From positions 23,752-87,751 of the forward strand of contig WQSG01000004.1 of assembly GCA_009788055.1 (NCBI GenBank): a DNA stretch of 64,000 nt, written 5' to 3'. A model generated the notes under the pieces. It worked only from the letters and a program-made list of their open reading frames with translations, was not told where the DNA came from and made no database searches. Origin of the DNA: Defluviitaleaceae bacterium. GTDB taxonomy: Bacteria > Bacillota > Clostridia > Lachnospirales > WQUN01. The translations under genes and the position numbers were made by a program. Positions 27,203-36,503 of this stretch are shown piece by piece (within the stretch, counting starts at the first letter, position 1; each line of letters starts with the position of its first letter).

Positions 27203-28417
27203 TTACTCCATTGGGGTTAGCGTAAGCACCTGTCCGACCTGAACATTGTTGATGTTTGCGATGTTATTTGTTGCGCGGATGTGTTCGATGGTTGCGTGGG
27301 AAGAATTGCCGAAGTAACGGTTTGCAATTCTGGAAATACTTTCCCCTAAGGCAATTACGTGCGTGATTGGCCACTCCGGTTCGGGCGGCTGGGGCGGTAC
27401 TACAGGGATATCTGTGCCGGGGCGGGAGGTTTCGTCCGCTTCCGGCGGGTGGTCGGGGTCTATGCCAAGTTCTGTAAGAATACTGCGCAGATTGGCGTTT
27501 TCTGTTTGCTGTGCGGTTGCGGTATTTTGCAGTGTTTCCATTGCGGAAGAGTGCTGTGCTTGCTGGCTTGTAAGCTGGGCTTCCAGTTCCGCAATCCTGT
27601 CTTCTGCTTCGCCGAAATTACCTCGCATGGAAATAAGCTGGAACGCAAGCACGGAAACAATCACAAGAACAAGAATTGCCGCAACGGAAAGAATTACCAA
27701 TATCGGATTTATGGTTTCGGCATCGCGGTCGTTCGACCGTGCGCGGTTTGTACGCACATCGTTTCTGTCTTTGCGCGTGGGGCGGTTTGGATTGCGCGGC
27801 GGAGAAAATAGTTCTCCCGAATTATATCTGCGGCGGAAGGTCTCCAAATCATCAGGTGACGGATGCGGCTCGTTAGGGTCGCCCGCGTGTTCCTGTTGGT
27901 CTTCCTGAACGCGGCGTTCCTTCGGAACATTCACACGCACCGCCGGCTTTGGCGATGGATTACGCCTTCTACCATTGCGGTCGCGTGGTTCGCGGCGTTC
28001 GTTATCGGGATTTTCTTCCTGCGCGGCAATGGCACTGCCGCCGCCAAGAAGCCGCGTTGTTGCGTGTTCGCGCCGCCTGTGGCGTTCCACATGGGCTTCA
28101 TCGTGCGAATTTTCTTCACGAGGGGCTTCTTCTTCCCGCCGAGGTCTGAATTTATCATGCTCTTCTCGCGGCTCTCGAGCTTCACGGGAAGGGCGTTCGC
28201 GTTTTTTTGTTTGTTGTTTGTCTTGACGGTCTTGCCTGTCGCGGGAGGGCGCACTGTCGAAACCCGTTACATACGCCCGTTTTATAGGAGGAGGCCCGTC
28301 TTCGTCTTCTTCATCCTCGACAAAAAGACGACCCACCGCAGCGCGCGAAAGTTCTTCGCTGTAGTAAGTATCCTGTTTTTCTTCTGGATAATCCGTGTCA
28401 TATGTTTTTTTGCTCAT
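27203..28417 (-). CDS. LysM protein with long charged cytosolic region
   Basis: 404 aa; ATG 28417 with GGGGGAG at 7 nt. Residues 1-230 are highly charged and low in complexity (RDRQDRQDKQQTKKRERPSR, HVERHRRREH), probably disordered and cytosolic. One membrane helix (about 240-262, INPILVILSVAAILVLVIVS), a coiled coil (about 270-315), a Pro-rich linker and a C-terminal LysM domain (about 358-404, HVIALGESISRIANRYFGNS) follow. LysM binds peptidoglycan glycan strands, so the protein ties an internal disordered arm to the wall. Role unknown; cell-division or elongation scaffolds have this layout. Confidence 0.85.
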   Translation of the reverse strand: MSKKTYDTDYPEEKQDTYYSEELSRAAVGRLFVEDEEDEDGPPPIKRAYVTGFDSAPSRDRQDRQDKQQTKKRERPSREAREPREEHDKFRPRREEEAPREENSHDEAHVERHRRREHATTRLLGGGSAIAAQEENPDNERREPRDRNGRRRNPSPKPAVRVNVPKERRVQEDQQEHAGDPNEPHPSPDDLETFRRRYNSGELFSPPRNPNRPTRKDRNDVRTNRARSNDRDAETINPILVILSVAAILVLVIVSVLAFQLISMRGNFGEAEDRIAELEAQLTSQQAQHSSAMETLQNTATAQQTENANLRSILTELGIDPDHPPEADETSRPGTDIPVVPPQPPEPEWPITHVIALGESISRIANRYFGNSSHATIEHIRATNNIANINNVQVGQVLTLTPME

Positions 28418-28535
28418 TCTCAAACTCCCCCCGCTGAGGTCTATTACTTCATATTGTAATTGTTTTGCAAAATTGTGTCAATAAAGTTGCGAATAAGACA
28501 AAAATTGGCAATGGAACACGCGGAAATCAATTTTC
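28418..28535. other. Intergenic stretch, nothing recognised
   Basis: AT-rich leader of the LysM gene. Together with copy D and the promoter at 28764 it makes up a 412-bp gap without a gene. No ORF, tRNA or riboswitch landmark was found here. Confidence 0.5.
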
Positions 28536-28724
28536 AAGACCTTGGGGGCTCTGCCCCCAATCCCCCGGAAACTTTTGAAAAAGTTTCATCAAAACTTTAA
28601 CTAAAAAATCCGCGTATGCAGATTTTTTGTGTTGTGCGATGCAGTTCACCGCTAGTCAAAATTTAAAGTTTTTGTTCAAACTTTTTTCAAAAAGTTTGTG
28701 GGTGTGGAAAATCCCACGGTTTTG
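28536..28724. repeat. Modular palindromic repeat, copy D
   Basis: Left end TTGGGGGCTCTGCCCCCAA, hairpin AAACTTTTGAAAAAGTTT, central stem AAAAAATC/GATTTTTT, then a conserved stretch with CGCTAGTCAAAATTTAAAG, hairpin AAACTTTTTTCAAAAAGTTT and an eroded right end GTGGAAAATCCCAC. The middle stretch recurs in copies E (as CACTAGTCCATATTAAAG) and I. Confidence 0.85.
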
Positions 28725-28763
28725 ACTCTAAAAATTGATTTTGGTGATAGGAACACGCCCCGG

Positions 28764-28791
28764 TTGCGTTTTTTATTCGCGCTGGTATAAT
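28764..28791 (+). promoter_or_regulatory. Sigma-A-type promoter before the SpoIID-like gene
   Basis: TTGCGT (28764-28769) and a perfect TATAAT (28786-28791), spacing 16 bp, about 38 bp before the start codon. Confidence 0.65.
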
Positions 28792-28829
28792 TACGGTGTA
28801 TTTACACGAAAAATGGGGTGTGAGATATA

Positions 28830-30188
28830 ATGAAAATGAAAAAGTTTTTTTTGGTAGCCGCGTTGATTTTTGCAATGGCGGTTATTTTTGTGCCTGCGGC
28901 GGCGTATGCGCAGTATTCGCACGTTGTACGGGTGGGGCTGGTGCGTTCGTTTTTGAACCGTGACAGCATTACAGTTTTGAATACGGCAATTTGGGTTGGC
29001 ACGGGGGTGGACGACAGTTTTGTTCCCACGGGTGAATTAAGGTCTGCAACGGGGTTTGCCGTTCGCAACAGCGGCGGGCAAATTCAACTTTTAAGCGGCG
29101 GACAAGTTGCGCACACGTTTCCGTCAGGTTCTGCGGCGCAGATTATGGATTCTTACGGCGGCACTGTTTCCATGGGCGCGTATTCGTATCGCGGAGTGAT
29201 TGAATTTATCCCCACGGGCGGCGCGGTTAGCGCGGTAAATAAACTTTCGTTGGAAGAGTATTTGTTTGGCGTTTTGCCTGCGGAAATGGCTCCGCATTTT
29301 CACTTGGAAGCATTAAAAGCGCAAGCGGTTGCGGCGCGGACATACACCTTCCGCCAAATTCGCATGAACGATTCTCACCGCGCACATCCGTTTGATATTT
29401 GCGACACAACTTGCTGTCAAGTATATCGCGGCGCGGGTTCGGAAGCACCCGAGACAACCGAAGCCGTTTTTTTAACCTACGGCCTGATGCTCTTCTATAA
29501 TAACGAGCCGATTTTGGCGAATTATTTTTCGTCCAGCGGCGGCGCGACGGAAAACTCCGAAGATGTTTGGGGCGGCTTTCTCCCCTATTTGCGAAGCGTA
29601 AACGAAATTGAAGAACACAACCCGATGGTTTGGCAACGTACATTTTCTTGGTCGCAGATTACAACCGCCGCCGCAAACGCGGGCGCAGGAATTGGTACGG
29701 TAAACGGAATTTCCATTTCGCGACTTGGCGCGAGCGGCAGAGTGTTGCAACTAACTTTGCACGGTGCGAACGGCACATGGGTTGTGCCGCCCTCCGTTGG
29801 CGTTCGCGGATTTTTTACGCCAATCGGCGGCGTTTTGCCCAGCCGAAATTTCCAGATAGTTGGCGCGGAACACACCACGCCCGCCGTCACCGCAACAGAC
29901 GGTCTTCACAATCGCCAATCGCCCCTAAACTCCCTGCAAGCACTGGACGCAAACGGCGCAATTTCCACCCTCCACTCCGCATACATTTACGACGGACGAA
30001 CCACCCACCAAGTCCAATCCGCACCGCGCATTGCAAGCGGCGGTAGCGGCATAACAATAAACGGGCGCGGCTGGGGTCACGGCGTTGGCATGAGCCAAAT
30101 GGGCGCAGAGGGTATGGCTCGCGCAGGACATTCTTTTTCCGATATTCTGCACCACTATTACACAGGCGTTGAATTGAGATGGTACTAA
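28830..30188 (+). CDS. SpoIID/LytB-domain protein
   Basis: 452 aa with signal peptide 1-27. The SpoIID domain spans about 85-450: catalytic Glu in GVLPAEMAPHFHLEALKAQA, AVAARTYTF, the Cys-containing CDTTCCQVYRG loop, and the C-terminal GRGWGHGVGMSQMGAEGMA. SpoIID is a lytic transglycosylase that acts on denuded glycan strands during engulfment; LytB-type paralogs act in vegetative cells. Here an insertion (about 330-395) splits the C-terminal half. Next to queA, and separated from it by repeat E. Sporulation or wall-remodelling role; which one is not decided. Confidence 0.87.
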   Translation: MKMKKFFLVAALIFAMAVIFVPAAAYAQYSHVVRVGLVRSFLNRDSITVLNTAIWVGTGVDDSFVPTGELRSATGFAVRNSGGQIQLLSGGQVAHTFPSGSAAQIMDSYGGTVSMGAYSYRGVIEFIPTGGAVSAVNKLSLEEYLFGVLPAEMAPHFHLEALKAQAVAARTYTFRQIRMNDSHRAHPFDICDTTCCQVYRGAGSEAPETTEAVFLTYGLMLFYNNEPILANYFSSSGGATENSEDVWGGFLPYLRSVNEIEEHNPMVWQRTFSWSQITTAAANAGAGIGTVNGISISRLGASGRVLQLTLHGANGTWVVPPSVGVRGFFTPIGGVLPSRNFQIVGAEHTTPAVTATDGLHNRQSPLNSLQALDANGAISTLHSAYIYDGRTTHQVQSAPRIASGGSGITINGRGWGHGVGMSQMGAEGMARAGHSFSDILHHYYTGVELRWY

Positions 30189-30189
30189 A

Positions 30190-30380
30190 AACCTCGGGGA
30201 CTCCGTCCCCGAACCCCTGCGAACTTTTTTGAAAAAAAGTTCGACAAAAAACTTTGACTCAAAACCCGCGTATGCGGGTTTTGGAATTACGACATTGGAT
30301 ATCACTAGTCCATATTAAAGTTTTTGTTCAAACTTTTTTCAAAAAGTTTGCGGGGTGCGGGGCAGAGCCCCGCGGTCTTT
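30190..30380. repeat. Modular palindromic repeat, copy E
   Basis: Left end CGGGGACTCCGTCCCCG, CGAACTTTTTT/AAAAAAAGTTCG hairpin, central stem AAAACCCGC/GCGGGTTTT, CACTAGTCCATATTAAAG, AAACTTTTTTCAAAAAGTTT hairpin and right end GCGGGGCAGAGCCCCGC. The central stem is a plausible terminator for the SpoIID-like gene. An open frame runs from 30254 into queA but has no start signal. Confidence 0.88.
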
Positions 30381-30406
30381 CTTTAAAAATTAGAGGAGAT
30401 GAAATC

Positions 30407-31435
30407 GTGTTAGAAAAAAAAGATTTTTATTATGACTTGCCTAAGGAATTGATTGCGCAACAGCCGCTGGAGAGGCGAGACGGCTCACGGCTGATGAGAC
30501 TGTGCCGCAAAACGGGTGCGGTGACGCATACGATGTTTAAGGAAATAAAGGCGTTGTTGAATCCGGGCGACTGCATTGTTATTAATGACTCGAAGGTGAT
30601 TCCGGCGCGGCTTTTGGGGCGCGGCGAAAGCGGAAGTGCGGAAGTGGAAATGCTTTTGCATGAGCGATTGGACGAAAAATCTTGGTCGGTGCTGGTTAAG
30701 CCGGGGCGCAAGGCGAAAGAGGGCGACAAGCTGATTTTTGGCGACGGGCGACTGGTTGCAACGGTGAAAGAAATTATTGAAGACGGCTTGCGCGTGGTTG
30801 AAATGGCGCATGAAGGGGACTTCGAGCCGCTGTTGGAAGAGATTGGCGAAATGCCCCTGCCGCACTATATCGAAGAGAAGCAGGAAGATACGTCCCGCTA
30901 CAATACTGTGTATGCGAAAAATGAGGGTTCGGTTGCCGCGCCCACGGCGGGCTTGCATTTCACAAACGAATTGCTGGACGAAATCTTGGCGCACGGCGTA
31001 AAAATCGCACGGGTTACGTTGCACGTTGGCATCGGAACTTTCCGCCCCGTTAAAGAGGACGACATTACGAAACACCATATGCACAGCGAATATTGCCGCG
31101 TAGAACCCGAAGTTGCCGCGCTGATAAACGAGACAAAGAAAAACGGCAATCGTGTTATTGCCATAGGCACAACCAGTTGCCGCACAATAGAATCCCGCGC
31201 AGACGATAACGGAATGGTTCTGGCGGGCGCGGGCAAAACGGATATTTTCATTTATCCGGGTTACGAATTTAAAGTGATGGACGGACTTCTTACAAATTTT
31301 CACCTGCCCGAGTCTACGTTAATCATGTTGGTTTCGGCATTTGCGGGGCGCGAAGCAACGCTTGCCGCATACCAAGAGGCCGTCCGCGAAGAATATCGCT
31401 TCTTTAGTTATGGGGACGCTATGTTGCTGGTGTAA
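30407..31435 (+). CDS. queA: tRNA ribosyltransferase-isomerase QueA
   Basis: 342 aa. It transfers the ribosyl part of S-adenosylmethionine to preQ1 in tRNA to make epoxyqueuosine. GTG 30407 follows AGAGGAGA at 7 nt. Signatures: YDLPKELIAQQPLERRDGSR (1-25 region), VPTAGLHFT-like AAPTAGLHFT, and LHVGIGTFRPV. Full length. The usual partner tgt is not in the window. Upstream in-frame codons come from repeat E and were excluded. Confidence 0.95.
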   Translation: MLEKKDFYYDLPKELIAQQPLERRDGSRLMRLCRKTGAVTHTMFKEIKALLNPGDCIVINDSKVIPARLLGRGESGSAEVEMLLHERLDEKSWSVLVKPGRKAKEGDKLIFGDGRLVATVKEIIEDGLRVVEMAHEGDFEPLLEEIGEMPLPHYIEEKQEDTSRYNTVYAKNEGSVAAPTAGLHFTNELLDEILAHGVKIARVTLHVGIGTFRPVKEDDITKHHMHSEYCRVEPEVAALINETKKNGNRVIAIGTTSCRTIESRADDNGMVLAGAGKTDIFIYPGYEFKVMDGLLTNFHLPESTLIMLVSAFAGREATLAAYQEAVREEYRFFSYGDAMLLV

Positions 31436-31451
31436 AAAAAGTCTGAAAGTG

Positions 31452-31460
31452 TGTTATACT
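31452..31460 (+). promoter_or_regulatory. Extended -10 promoter of the MoxR cluster
   Basis: TGTTATACT (TG at 31452-31453, -10 at 31455-31460) lies about 40 bp before the first gene of the cluster. No good -35 is seen, as is common with extended -10 promoters. Confidence 0.45.
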
Positions 31461-31501
31461 AGACTTCTTGCAAAATCGAAATCACATTTTGGGAGCCGAC
31501 T

Positions 31502-32440
31502 ATGCACAGAGAGTTTTCACCGATGAACGCCGCAGAATTGATGGATAGAGTTGTTGACGTCTATAAAAAATCGTTCGGTAAACAGATTGCGTTTGCCGCT
31601 ATTGTATATGCGGTTGCTTTTTTTGGCGTAGTTTTTTTGACCATCGCGCTTGCTGTTTTCTTGGGCGGTATCATGGGTGTGATGGGCGGGGCGGGTCTGT
31701 TCGTGTTTGGTGATACAGGTTTTGTGGTGATTATTGGTTTGTTGCTTGCGATTATCCCTGTGATTTTGGTTTGGCAGGCGTTTTCAAGTTCCGGCCATAT
31801 TTTGCTTTCCAAGCAAGCTTTTTACGGACACAAAGTTAAGCTGGATTTTGCGGGCATTTTTAATGTCTTTTTATGTGTGTTTTCCGTGCTTGTTGCGCAA
31901 ATTATTTTGTCTGTTCCGTTTGTTGCGGCGGCTCTTGGTACGGTTTTTGTTTTTGTATATGCGGGTTTTGCCGATTTTCCTGTGCTTAGGACTATCGGCT
32001 TTTTTGTTGCTGTTTTTGTTGTAAGCGGCGCGTTTCTGGTTTACTCCAATATTTTTTCGCTTTCGGTTGCTGTTGCCGTTTTCGAGCGGCGGTATTTTTT
32101 TGGCGCAATCGGTCGCGGCTGGTTGCTTGTTAAGCCTGAATTTTGGCGCATTCTGGGTATTCGGCTTTTGTGGTGGTTTGTCGCGCTTGCGTTTTCGCTT
32201 TCGGCGCAAGGCGTTTTTGCGATTATCACCTTGCTTTGGGATTTGATTGACGCTTTTATTCCCGTAGGATTTTTGCTTTCGGATTCGTATATATTTTTGT
32301 TGACAACATATGTGGGGCCCGCGCTGGTTTCTTTGGCGGTCGCGCCGCTTAGCGGAATAATGGAGGCAGTTTTATATTTTAACCGCCGCATAAAAACCGA
32401 AGGCTTAGACCTTGAAATCAGATTGGAAAAATTGTCATGA
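31502..32440 (+). CDS. Multi-pass membrane protein of the MoxR cluster
   Basis: 312 aa; ATG after GGGAG. An N-terminal amphipathic segment (FSPMNAAELMDRVVDVYKKS) precedes six or so helices. This start pattern resembles the membrane domain found with glycerophosphodiester phosphodiesterases and similar polytopic proteins that often open MoxR/DUF58 operons. Its stop overlaps the next start (ATGA). Function unknown; a partner in the envelope complex encoded by this operon is inferred. Confidence 0.7.
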   Translation: MHREFSPMNAAELMDRVVDVYKKSFGKQIAFAAIVYAVAFFGVVFLTIALAVFLGGIMGVMGGAGLFVFGDTGFVVIIGLLLAIIPVILVWQAFSSSGHILLSKQAFYGHKVKLDFAGIFNVFLCVFSVLVAQIILSVPFVAAALGTVFVFVYAGFADFPVLRTIGFFVAVFVVSGAFLVYSNIFSLSVAVAVFERRYFFGAIGRGWLLVKPEFWRILGIRLLWWFVALAFSLSAQGVFAIITLLWDLIDAFIPVGFLLSDSYIFLLTTYVGPALVSLAVAPLSGIMEAVLYFNRRIKTEGLDLEIRLEKLS

Positions 32441-33051
32441 GGTTTGAGGACGCGATGAACGAAGTGCTGGAAACCTCGCGCTACGACTTTTTGACGGGGC
32501 GGCGCGTGGATTTCCGCGACATTATCATGGACTTTTTTGACACCGTTTTTACGTGGCTGTTTGAAAATCTCGGCTTTAGTCTGCCCTCGCCCGTTGGCGC
32601 AAACACAAATCTTATCGCCACACTTTTCACCATTGTTGCAATCGCACTTGCCCTAATCGCTTCCTTCGTCCTACTGCGAGCCTACCTGAAAACCCGCATT
32701 CCCAAACGCCACACCCTTGCAGATATCTTTGAAGAAGCCCGTAACCACACCGTTGCAGAACTCATCCACCTTAGCAACGCCACCCCCGACCGACGCACCG
32801 CAATCCGCTACAAATACATCGCCGCAATCCTTTCGCTAAACGAAAACGACATAATTATAATCGAACCATCCGCAACCAACGCCATCATCCTTCGCCAAAT
32901 AAAATCCACTTCCCCCGCCCTAGCCGCACCCTTCGCCCAAATCGCAGACTCTTTCCATTTAACGTGGTTCGGGCATAAAGAATTAGATGATGAAAAATTT
33001 AATAGTTTTAATATCGCGATTAATAAAGTTATTTCTTCGGAGGTTGTATAG
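32437..33051 (+). CDS. DUF4129-like membrane protein
   Basis: 204 aa. One central helix (about 67-88) sits between a short external N-terminal region and a cytosolic C-terminal region. The C-terminal part with TAIRYKYIAAIL and the position in a MoxR-DUF58-DUF4350 operon suggest DUF4129, which has a short catalytic-like C-terminal helix bundle. The motif match is weak, so the family is inferred mainly from context. Overlaps the preceding gene by 4 nt and abuts the next. Confidence 0.6.
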   Translation: MRFEDAMNEVLETSRYDFLTGRRVDFRDIIMDFFDTVFTWLFENLGFSLPSPVGANTNLIATLFTIVAIALALIASFVLLRAYLKTRIPKRHTLADIFEEARNHTVAELIHLSNATPDRRTAIRYKYIAAILSLNENDIIIIEPSATNAIILRQIKSTSPALAAPFAQIADSFHLTWFGHKELDDEKFNSFNIAINKVISSEVV

Positions 33052-33810
33052 TTGAAAAAAATTGTACCCGTGGTAATTGTTGTGTTGGCGATAATGGTCG
33101 CGTTTTGGTTTGATACGGGCGGCGGCGTTGCGTATTCTGTGCGGAGTACGAACGAGCGCGGAGCCAGTTTGCTTTTTGATACGCTGGCGCATATGGGATA
33201 TGGGGTTAATGTTGGGCGCAGACCTCTAAATATGTCTGCGGCGGCGAATGACGTGTACGTTCTTATTCAGGCGCGGGCGGTGTGTTCGTGCATGGCAACG
33301 GAAATGCGGGATTGGGTACGGGAAGGCGGGCGGCTGATTTTCTTGTGCGGCAGTCATCCGAATACAATTATTAGTAGGGACGAGAATCTTTCGGGCAGAC
33401 AGGCGGGCGATTTCTGGCTATATCGGCTGGGACGTGGCGAGATTATTACGGGGCGCGCGATTCCCGTAACCAATTATGAATTGATGAATGACTTTAGCGC
33501 GGGCGAGGCGATTCAGGCAACGATTAGCCGCTGGAATTCCGAAAGGGAAATTGGAAATATTTTTTTTGCGGAATATTATCACGGCGTTTTTATGGCGCAA
33601 ACGGGGGCGTCGCAGATGCCGCTTGTTATGCGGCTGATGATTTTGCAAGCGATAGTTTTTGCGGCGATTGGCGTTTTGCATTTGGGAAAACGCTTTGGCA
33701 ATCCGCTTCCATATTATGAAGAAGTTGAACGCGAAGAAAACGAATATGTACACGCGCTGGCGCGGTTGTATATGGCAACGGGAAAAAAAGGAGATGGCAA
33801 AGATGCTTAA
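33052..33810 (+). CDS. DUF4350 membrane protein
   Basis: 252 aa; TTG start with GGAGGTT before it. Helix 1 (about 4-20), an extracellular Rossmann-like DUF4350 domain (about 30-185) with SVRSTNERGASLLFDTLAHM and VREGGRLIFLCG, then helix 2 (about 193-212). A membrane-tethered subunit common in MoxR clusters, of unknown function. Overlaps the MoxR start by 8 nt. Confidence 0.8.
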   Translation: MKKIVPVVIVVLAIMVAFWFDTGGGVAYSVRSTNERGASLLFDTLAHMGYGVNVGRRPLNMSAAANDVYVLIQARAVCSCMATEMRDWVREGGRLIFLCGSHPNTIISRDENLSGRQAGDFWLYRLGRGEIITGRAIPVTNYELMNDFSAGEAIQATISRWNSEREIGNIFFAEYYHGVFMAQTGASQMPLVMRLMILQAIVFAAIGVLHLGKRFGNPLPYYEEVEREENEYVHALARLYMATGKKGDGKDA

Positions 33811-34741
33811 AGAACTTGCGGATAATATCAAGGAGCAAATTAACGGGCGGGTTTTGAATCAGGAAAACCTTACAGAACTCGCGCTTACGGCAATGTTTGC
33901 GGGCGGTCACGTTCTTATTGAAGGCGTACCCGGTCTTGCAAAAACGCTTTGGGCGCGTTCGCTGGCACAGCTTTTGAGTGTGGAGTGCAAGCGGGTGCAG
34001 TTCACGTCCGACCTTATGCCGTCGGATATTTTGGGGACAAAGATATTTAATCAACAAACGGGGCAGTTTGAATTACGAAAAGGGTCACTGTTTACGCAGC
34101 TTTTTCTTGCGGACGAAATCAATCGAACGCCGCCAAAAACGCAGTCTGCGTTGCTGGAGGTAATGGAAGAACGCGCAATAACCATAGACGGGCAGACCCA
34201 TACTATGGGCGAACCGTTTTTTGTGATGGCGACACAAAACCCGATTGAATACGAGGGCACATACCCCCTCCCCGAAGCACTAACCGACCGCTTTATGATG
34301 AAAATTCTTATAACGTACCCCGGCGTAGCGGCAGAAAAACAAATGTTGCAAATGTACCACGAAGGAAATGACGCTGCAAAATTGCAGGGTTTGTATCCCG
34401 TTTGCAGTGCCACGCAAATTGCGGAAGCCAAACAGGAAATACAATCCGTAACCGTGGACGATGCCGTTTTTAACTATATCGTTAGTGTGATTGAAACAAC
34501 GCGGCGGATAGGCGCGGTACAATTTGGCGCAAGCCCACGCGGAAGTGTTGCGTTGCTTTTGGCGTCAAAGGCATATGCCGCAATAAGCGGGCGCGATTTT
34601 GTAATCCCCGACGACGTGCGAATGCTTGCGTTGCCCATTTTGCGGCACAGGCTGTTAATTAAACCCGAGGCGGAAATCGAGGGCATTACCCCCGACACCG
34701 TCATTGAAAATATCCTGCAACAGGTTAAGGCACCGCGATGA
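33803..34741 (+). CDS. MoxR-family AAA+ ATPase
   Basis: 312 aa; ATG 33803 (an ATG at 33794 touches the ribosome site). AAA+ domain with Walker A GVPGLAKT, Walker B LFLADEINRTPPKTQSALL, sensor 1 in MATQNPIEYEGTYPLPEA and an arginine-finger region DRF. A C-terminal lid domain (about 215-312) follows. MoxR ATPases act as chaperones that assemble or activate partner complexes, usually with von Willebrand or DUF58 proteins. The DUF58 gene follows with an ATGA overlap. Confidence 0.93.
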   Translation: MLKELADNIKEQINGRVLNQENLTELALTAMFAGGHVLIEGVPGLAKTLWARSLAQLLSVECKRVQFTSDLMPSDILGTKIFNQQTGQFELRKGSLFTQLFLADEINRTPPKTQSALLEVMEERAITIDGQTHTMGEPFFVMATQNPIEYEGTYPLPEALTDRFMMKILITYPGVAAEKQMLQMYHEGNDAAKLQGLYPVCSATQIAEAKQEIQSVTVDDAVFNYIVSVIETTRRIGAVQFGASPRGSVALLLASKAYAAISGRDFVIPDDVRMLALPILRHRLLIKPEAEIEGITPDTVIENILQQVKAPR

Positions 34742-36042
34742 GTGTTACAAAAAGCTTTGTACTGTTGGTCGGCATTGGCTGGCTTGTTACTTTTTTTGCG
34801 TGGCGTTTCGGCGTCGCGTATTTTGCCATGTTTTCGTTTTGGAATTTGCTTGTGGGCGGGCTTTTTATTTTGGATGCATTTATTACGCCTGCCGCAAATA
34901 GTTTCAAGGCACGAAGAAATAGCGAGGATATTTTGTATTTTAATGAAGCAAACGAGATGGGTTTTTACGTAAAAAATACGTCTCGCCATCTTTTACGCAT
35001 AGAGTGCAAAGACGAACGTCTCAGACATTTCGCGCTGTTGCCTGAAAACGATTTAATAAAGTGGCTTCAACCCAACGAAGAAGAATTTTTCTCCTATGAT
35101 GTTGTGCCGCAAAAGCGCGGAAGCTTTTTGTTTTCGTCCGTATATATCCGATACACGGGCTTGCTTGGGCTTTGCGTAAAGCACAAAAAAGTCCCCTGCC
35201 CCATGGAATTTAAGGTGTATCCCAATGTGCGAGACTTGAGTAAATTTAGACTGATGTTGCAAAAAAACAGGCTTCTGCCGCAGGGCGAAAAGACCGTAAA
35301 AAATTACGGCATGGGCTACGAATTTGAAAGCCTGCGCCCATATGTAGACGGCGACGATTACCGCAAAATAAACTGGCGGGCAACCTCCCGCGAGAACAAA
35401 TTAATCGTGAACCAATATCAAGTAGAGCGCAACCAGCCCGTATACATTTTGCTGGATATCGGCAGACCAATGAGTTACACAACCGGCGGTTACAAAAAGC
35501 TTGACCACGCCATAAACGCCGCACTTATTCTTGCAGACATTGTAAACCAATCAGGCGACAAGGTTGGGCTAATGGTTTTTGATTCTGCCGTGCGTTCGCA
35601 TATCGCGCCCTCACAAGGCGCGGCGCACCGCAATCACCTGATGGAAACGCTGTACCATGTTTCCGACAACCGCCAAACCGCAGACTACGGCGGCGCGTTC
35701 CGCGCTCTAAACGAGAAACAAAAACGCCGAGCACTCGTGTTCATCTTCACAGATTTTGAACTGCCCGAAGAAGCCCGCGAACTAATTTCGCAAATGGCTC
35801 TCCTAAAAAAACGCCATATGCCAATCGTAGTTTTCATGGAAAACGAAAAGCTGGACGCCCTTGCCGAAACCCCAATACGCAAAAAATACGACCGCTATCT
35901 GCGCGACACCGCCCGCGAATTTCAGGCCGAACGCAAAGATATTTTTCGTCACCTTTCCGCAATGGGTATCCCAAATGTGGAAAGCAAAGCCGAAGATTTC
36001 GCCGTTGCCGCCGTAAACAGGTATATTCAGCTTACGGGGTGA
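34738..36042 (+). CDS. DUF58 (VWA-like) protein
   Basis: 434 aa. Two N-terminal helices (about 5-45), a beta-rich region, then the DUF58 signature DGDDYRKINWRATSRENKL (about 202-220) and a VWA-like domain (about 225-420) with YILLDIGRPM as a metal-site-like motif. This is the usual MoxR partner. The operon probably builds a cell-surface or stress-related complex. Its 3' end overlaps the convergent membrane-protein gene by 11 nt. Confidence 0.9.
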   Translation: MSVTKSFVLLVGIGWLVTFFAWRFGVAYFAMFSFWNLLVGGLFILDAFITPAANSFKARRNSEDILYFNEANEMGFYVKNTSRHLLRIECKDERLRHFALLPENDLIKWLQPNEEEFFSYDVVPQKRGSFLFSSVYIRYTGLLGLCVKHKKVPCPMEFKVYPNVRDLSKFRLMLQKNRLLPQGEKTVKNYGMGYEFESLRPYVDGDDYRKINWRATSRENKLIVNQYQVERNQPVYILLDIGRPMSYTTGGYKKLDHAINAALILADIVNQSGDKVGLMVFDSAVRSHIAPSQGAAHRNHLMETLYHVSDNRQTADYGGAFRALNEKQKRRALVFIFTDFELPEEARELISQMALLKKRHMPIVVFMENEKLDALAETPIRKKYDRYLRDTAREFQAERKDIFRHLSAMGIPNVESKAEDFAVAAVNRYIQLTG

Positions 36043-36490
36043 GGTCAGGATTCTCCGAACTTACCCCAATCGAATATATCAAATTGTACCAAAACGCGGA
36101 ATAATAAATAATACCGCCATAAGTACTTGCGTAGATAGGCCAGAAACGCATTAGCCAGTCTATGCGCTGTTCCGCAAACCTAAAGTGAACAACCAGAAAT
36201 ACCATCAACAGCGCGAATATTAGCCTTGAAAATTTTATCTCTATCCCGCGCTTCTTAACAATCTGCAAAACAACTTGCCTAATATGCCCTGCCGAAAATA
36301 CCACGCCTATTACAAACGGCACAAAAAGCATAAGAAAATATGTATGCAAACCACTCCCCGTATTAATTGCGATAGCCCTGATTTCATTCACCCACGAAAC
36401 AAAAAAGTATATAAACAAAATGCTGCCTAAAATGTAAAGCGTACCAAATAAAGTTCTCTTGATTAGCGCATTTGCAAATATTCGCTTCAT
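36032..36490 (-). CDS. Four-helix membrane protein, paralog 1
   Basis: 152 aa; ATG 36490 with AAGGTGG at 5 nt. Four helices at about 11-32, 45-68, 80-100 and 115-140, with the tail signature YYSAFWYNLIYSI. The next gene upstream encodes a diverged copy of the same length and topology ending FYFAFWYNLIYAF, so the pair is a tandem duplication. I do not recognise the family. The region is AT-rich compared with its neighbours. Confidence 0.7.
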   Translation of the reverse strand: MKRIFANALIKRTLFGTLYILGSILFIYFFVSWVNEIRAIAINTGSGLHTYFLMLFVPFVIGVVFSAGHIRQVVLQIVKKRGIEIKFSRLIFALLMVFLVVHFRFAEQRIDWLMRFWPIYASTYGGIIYYSAFWYNLIYSIGVSSENPDLTP

Positions 36491-36503
36491 ACATACCACC
36501 TTG

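Noticed and set aside
30254..30406. N-terminal extension of QueA
   Set aside because: The extra 51 codons are repeat E sequence and lack a ribosome site; GTG 30407 has AGAGGAGA at ideal spacing and gives the family's usual N-terminus.
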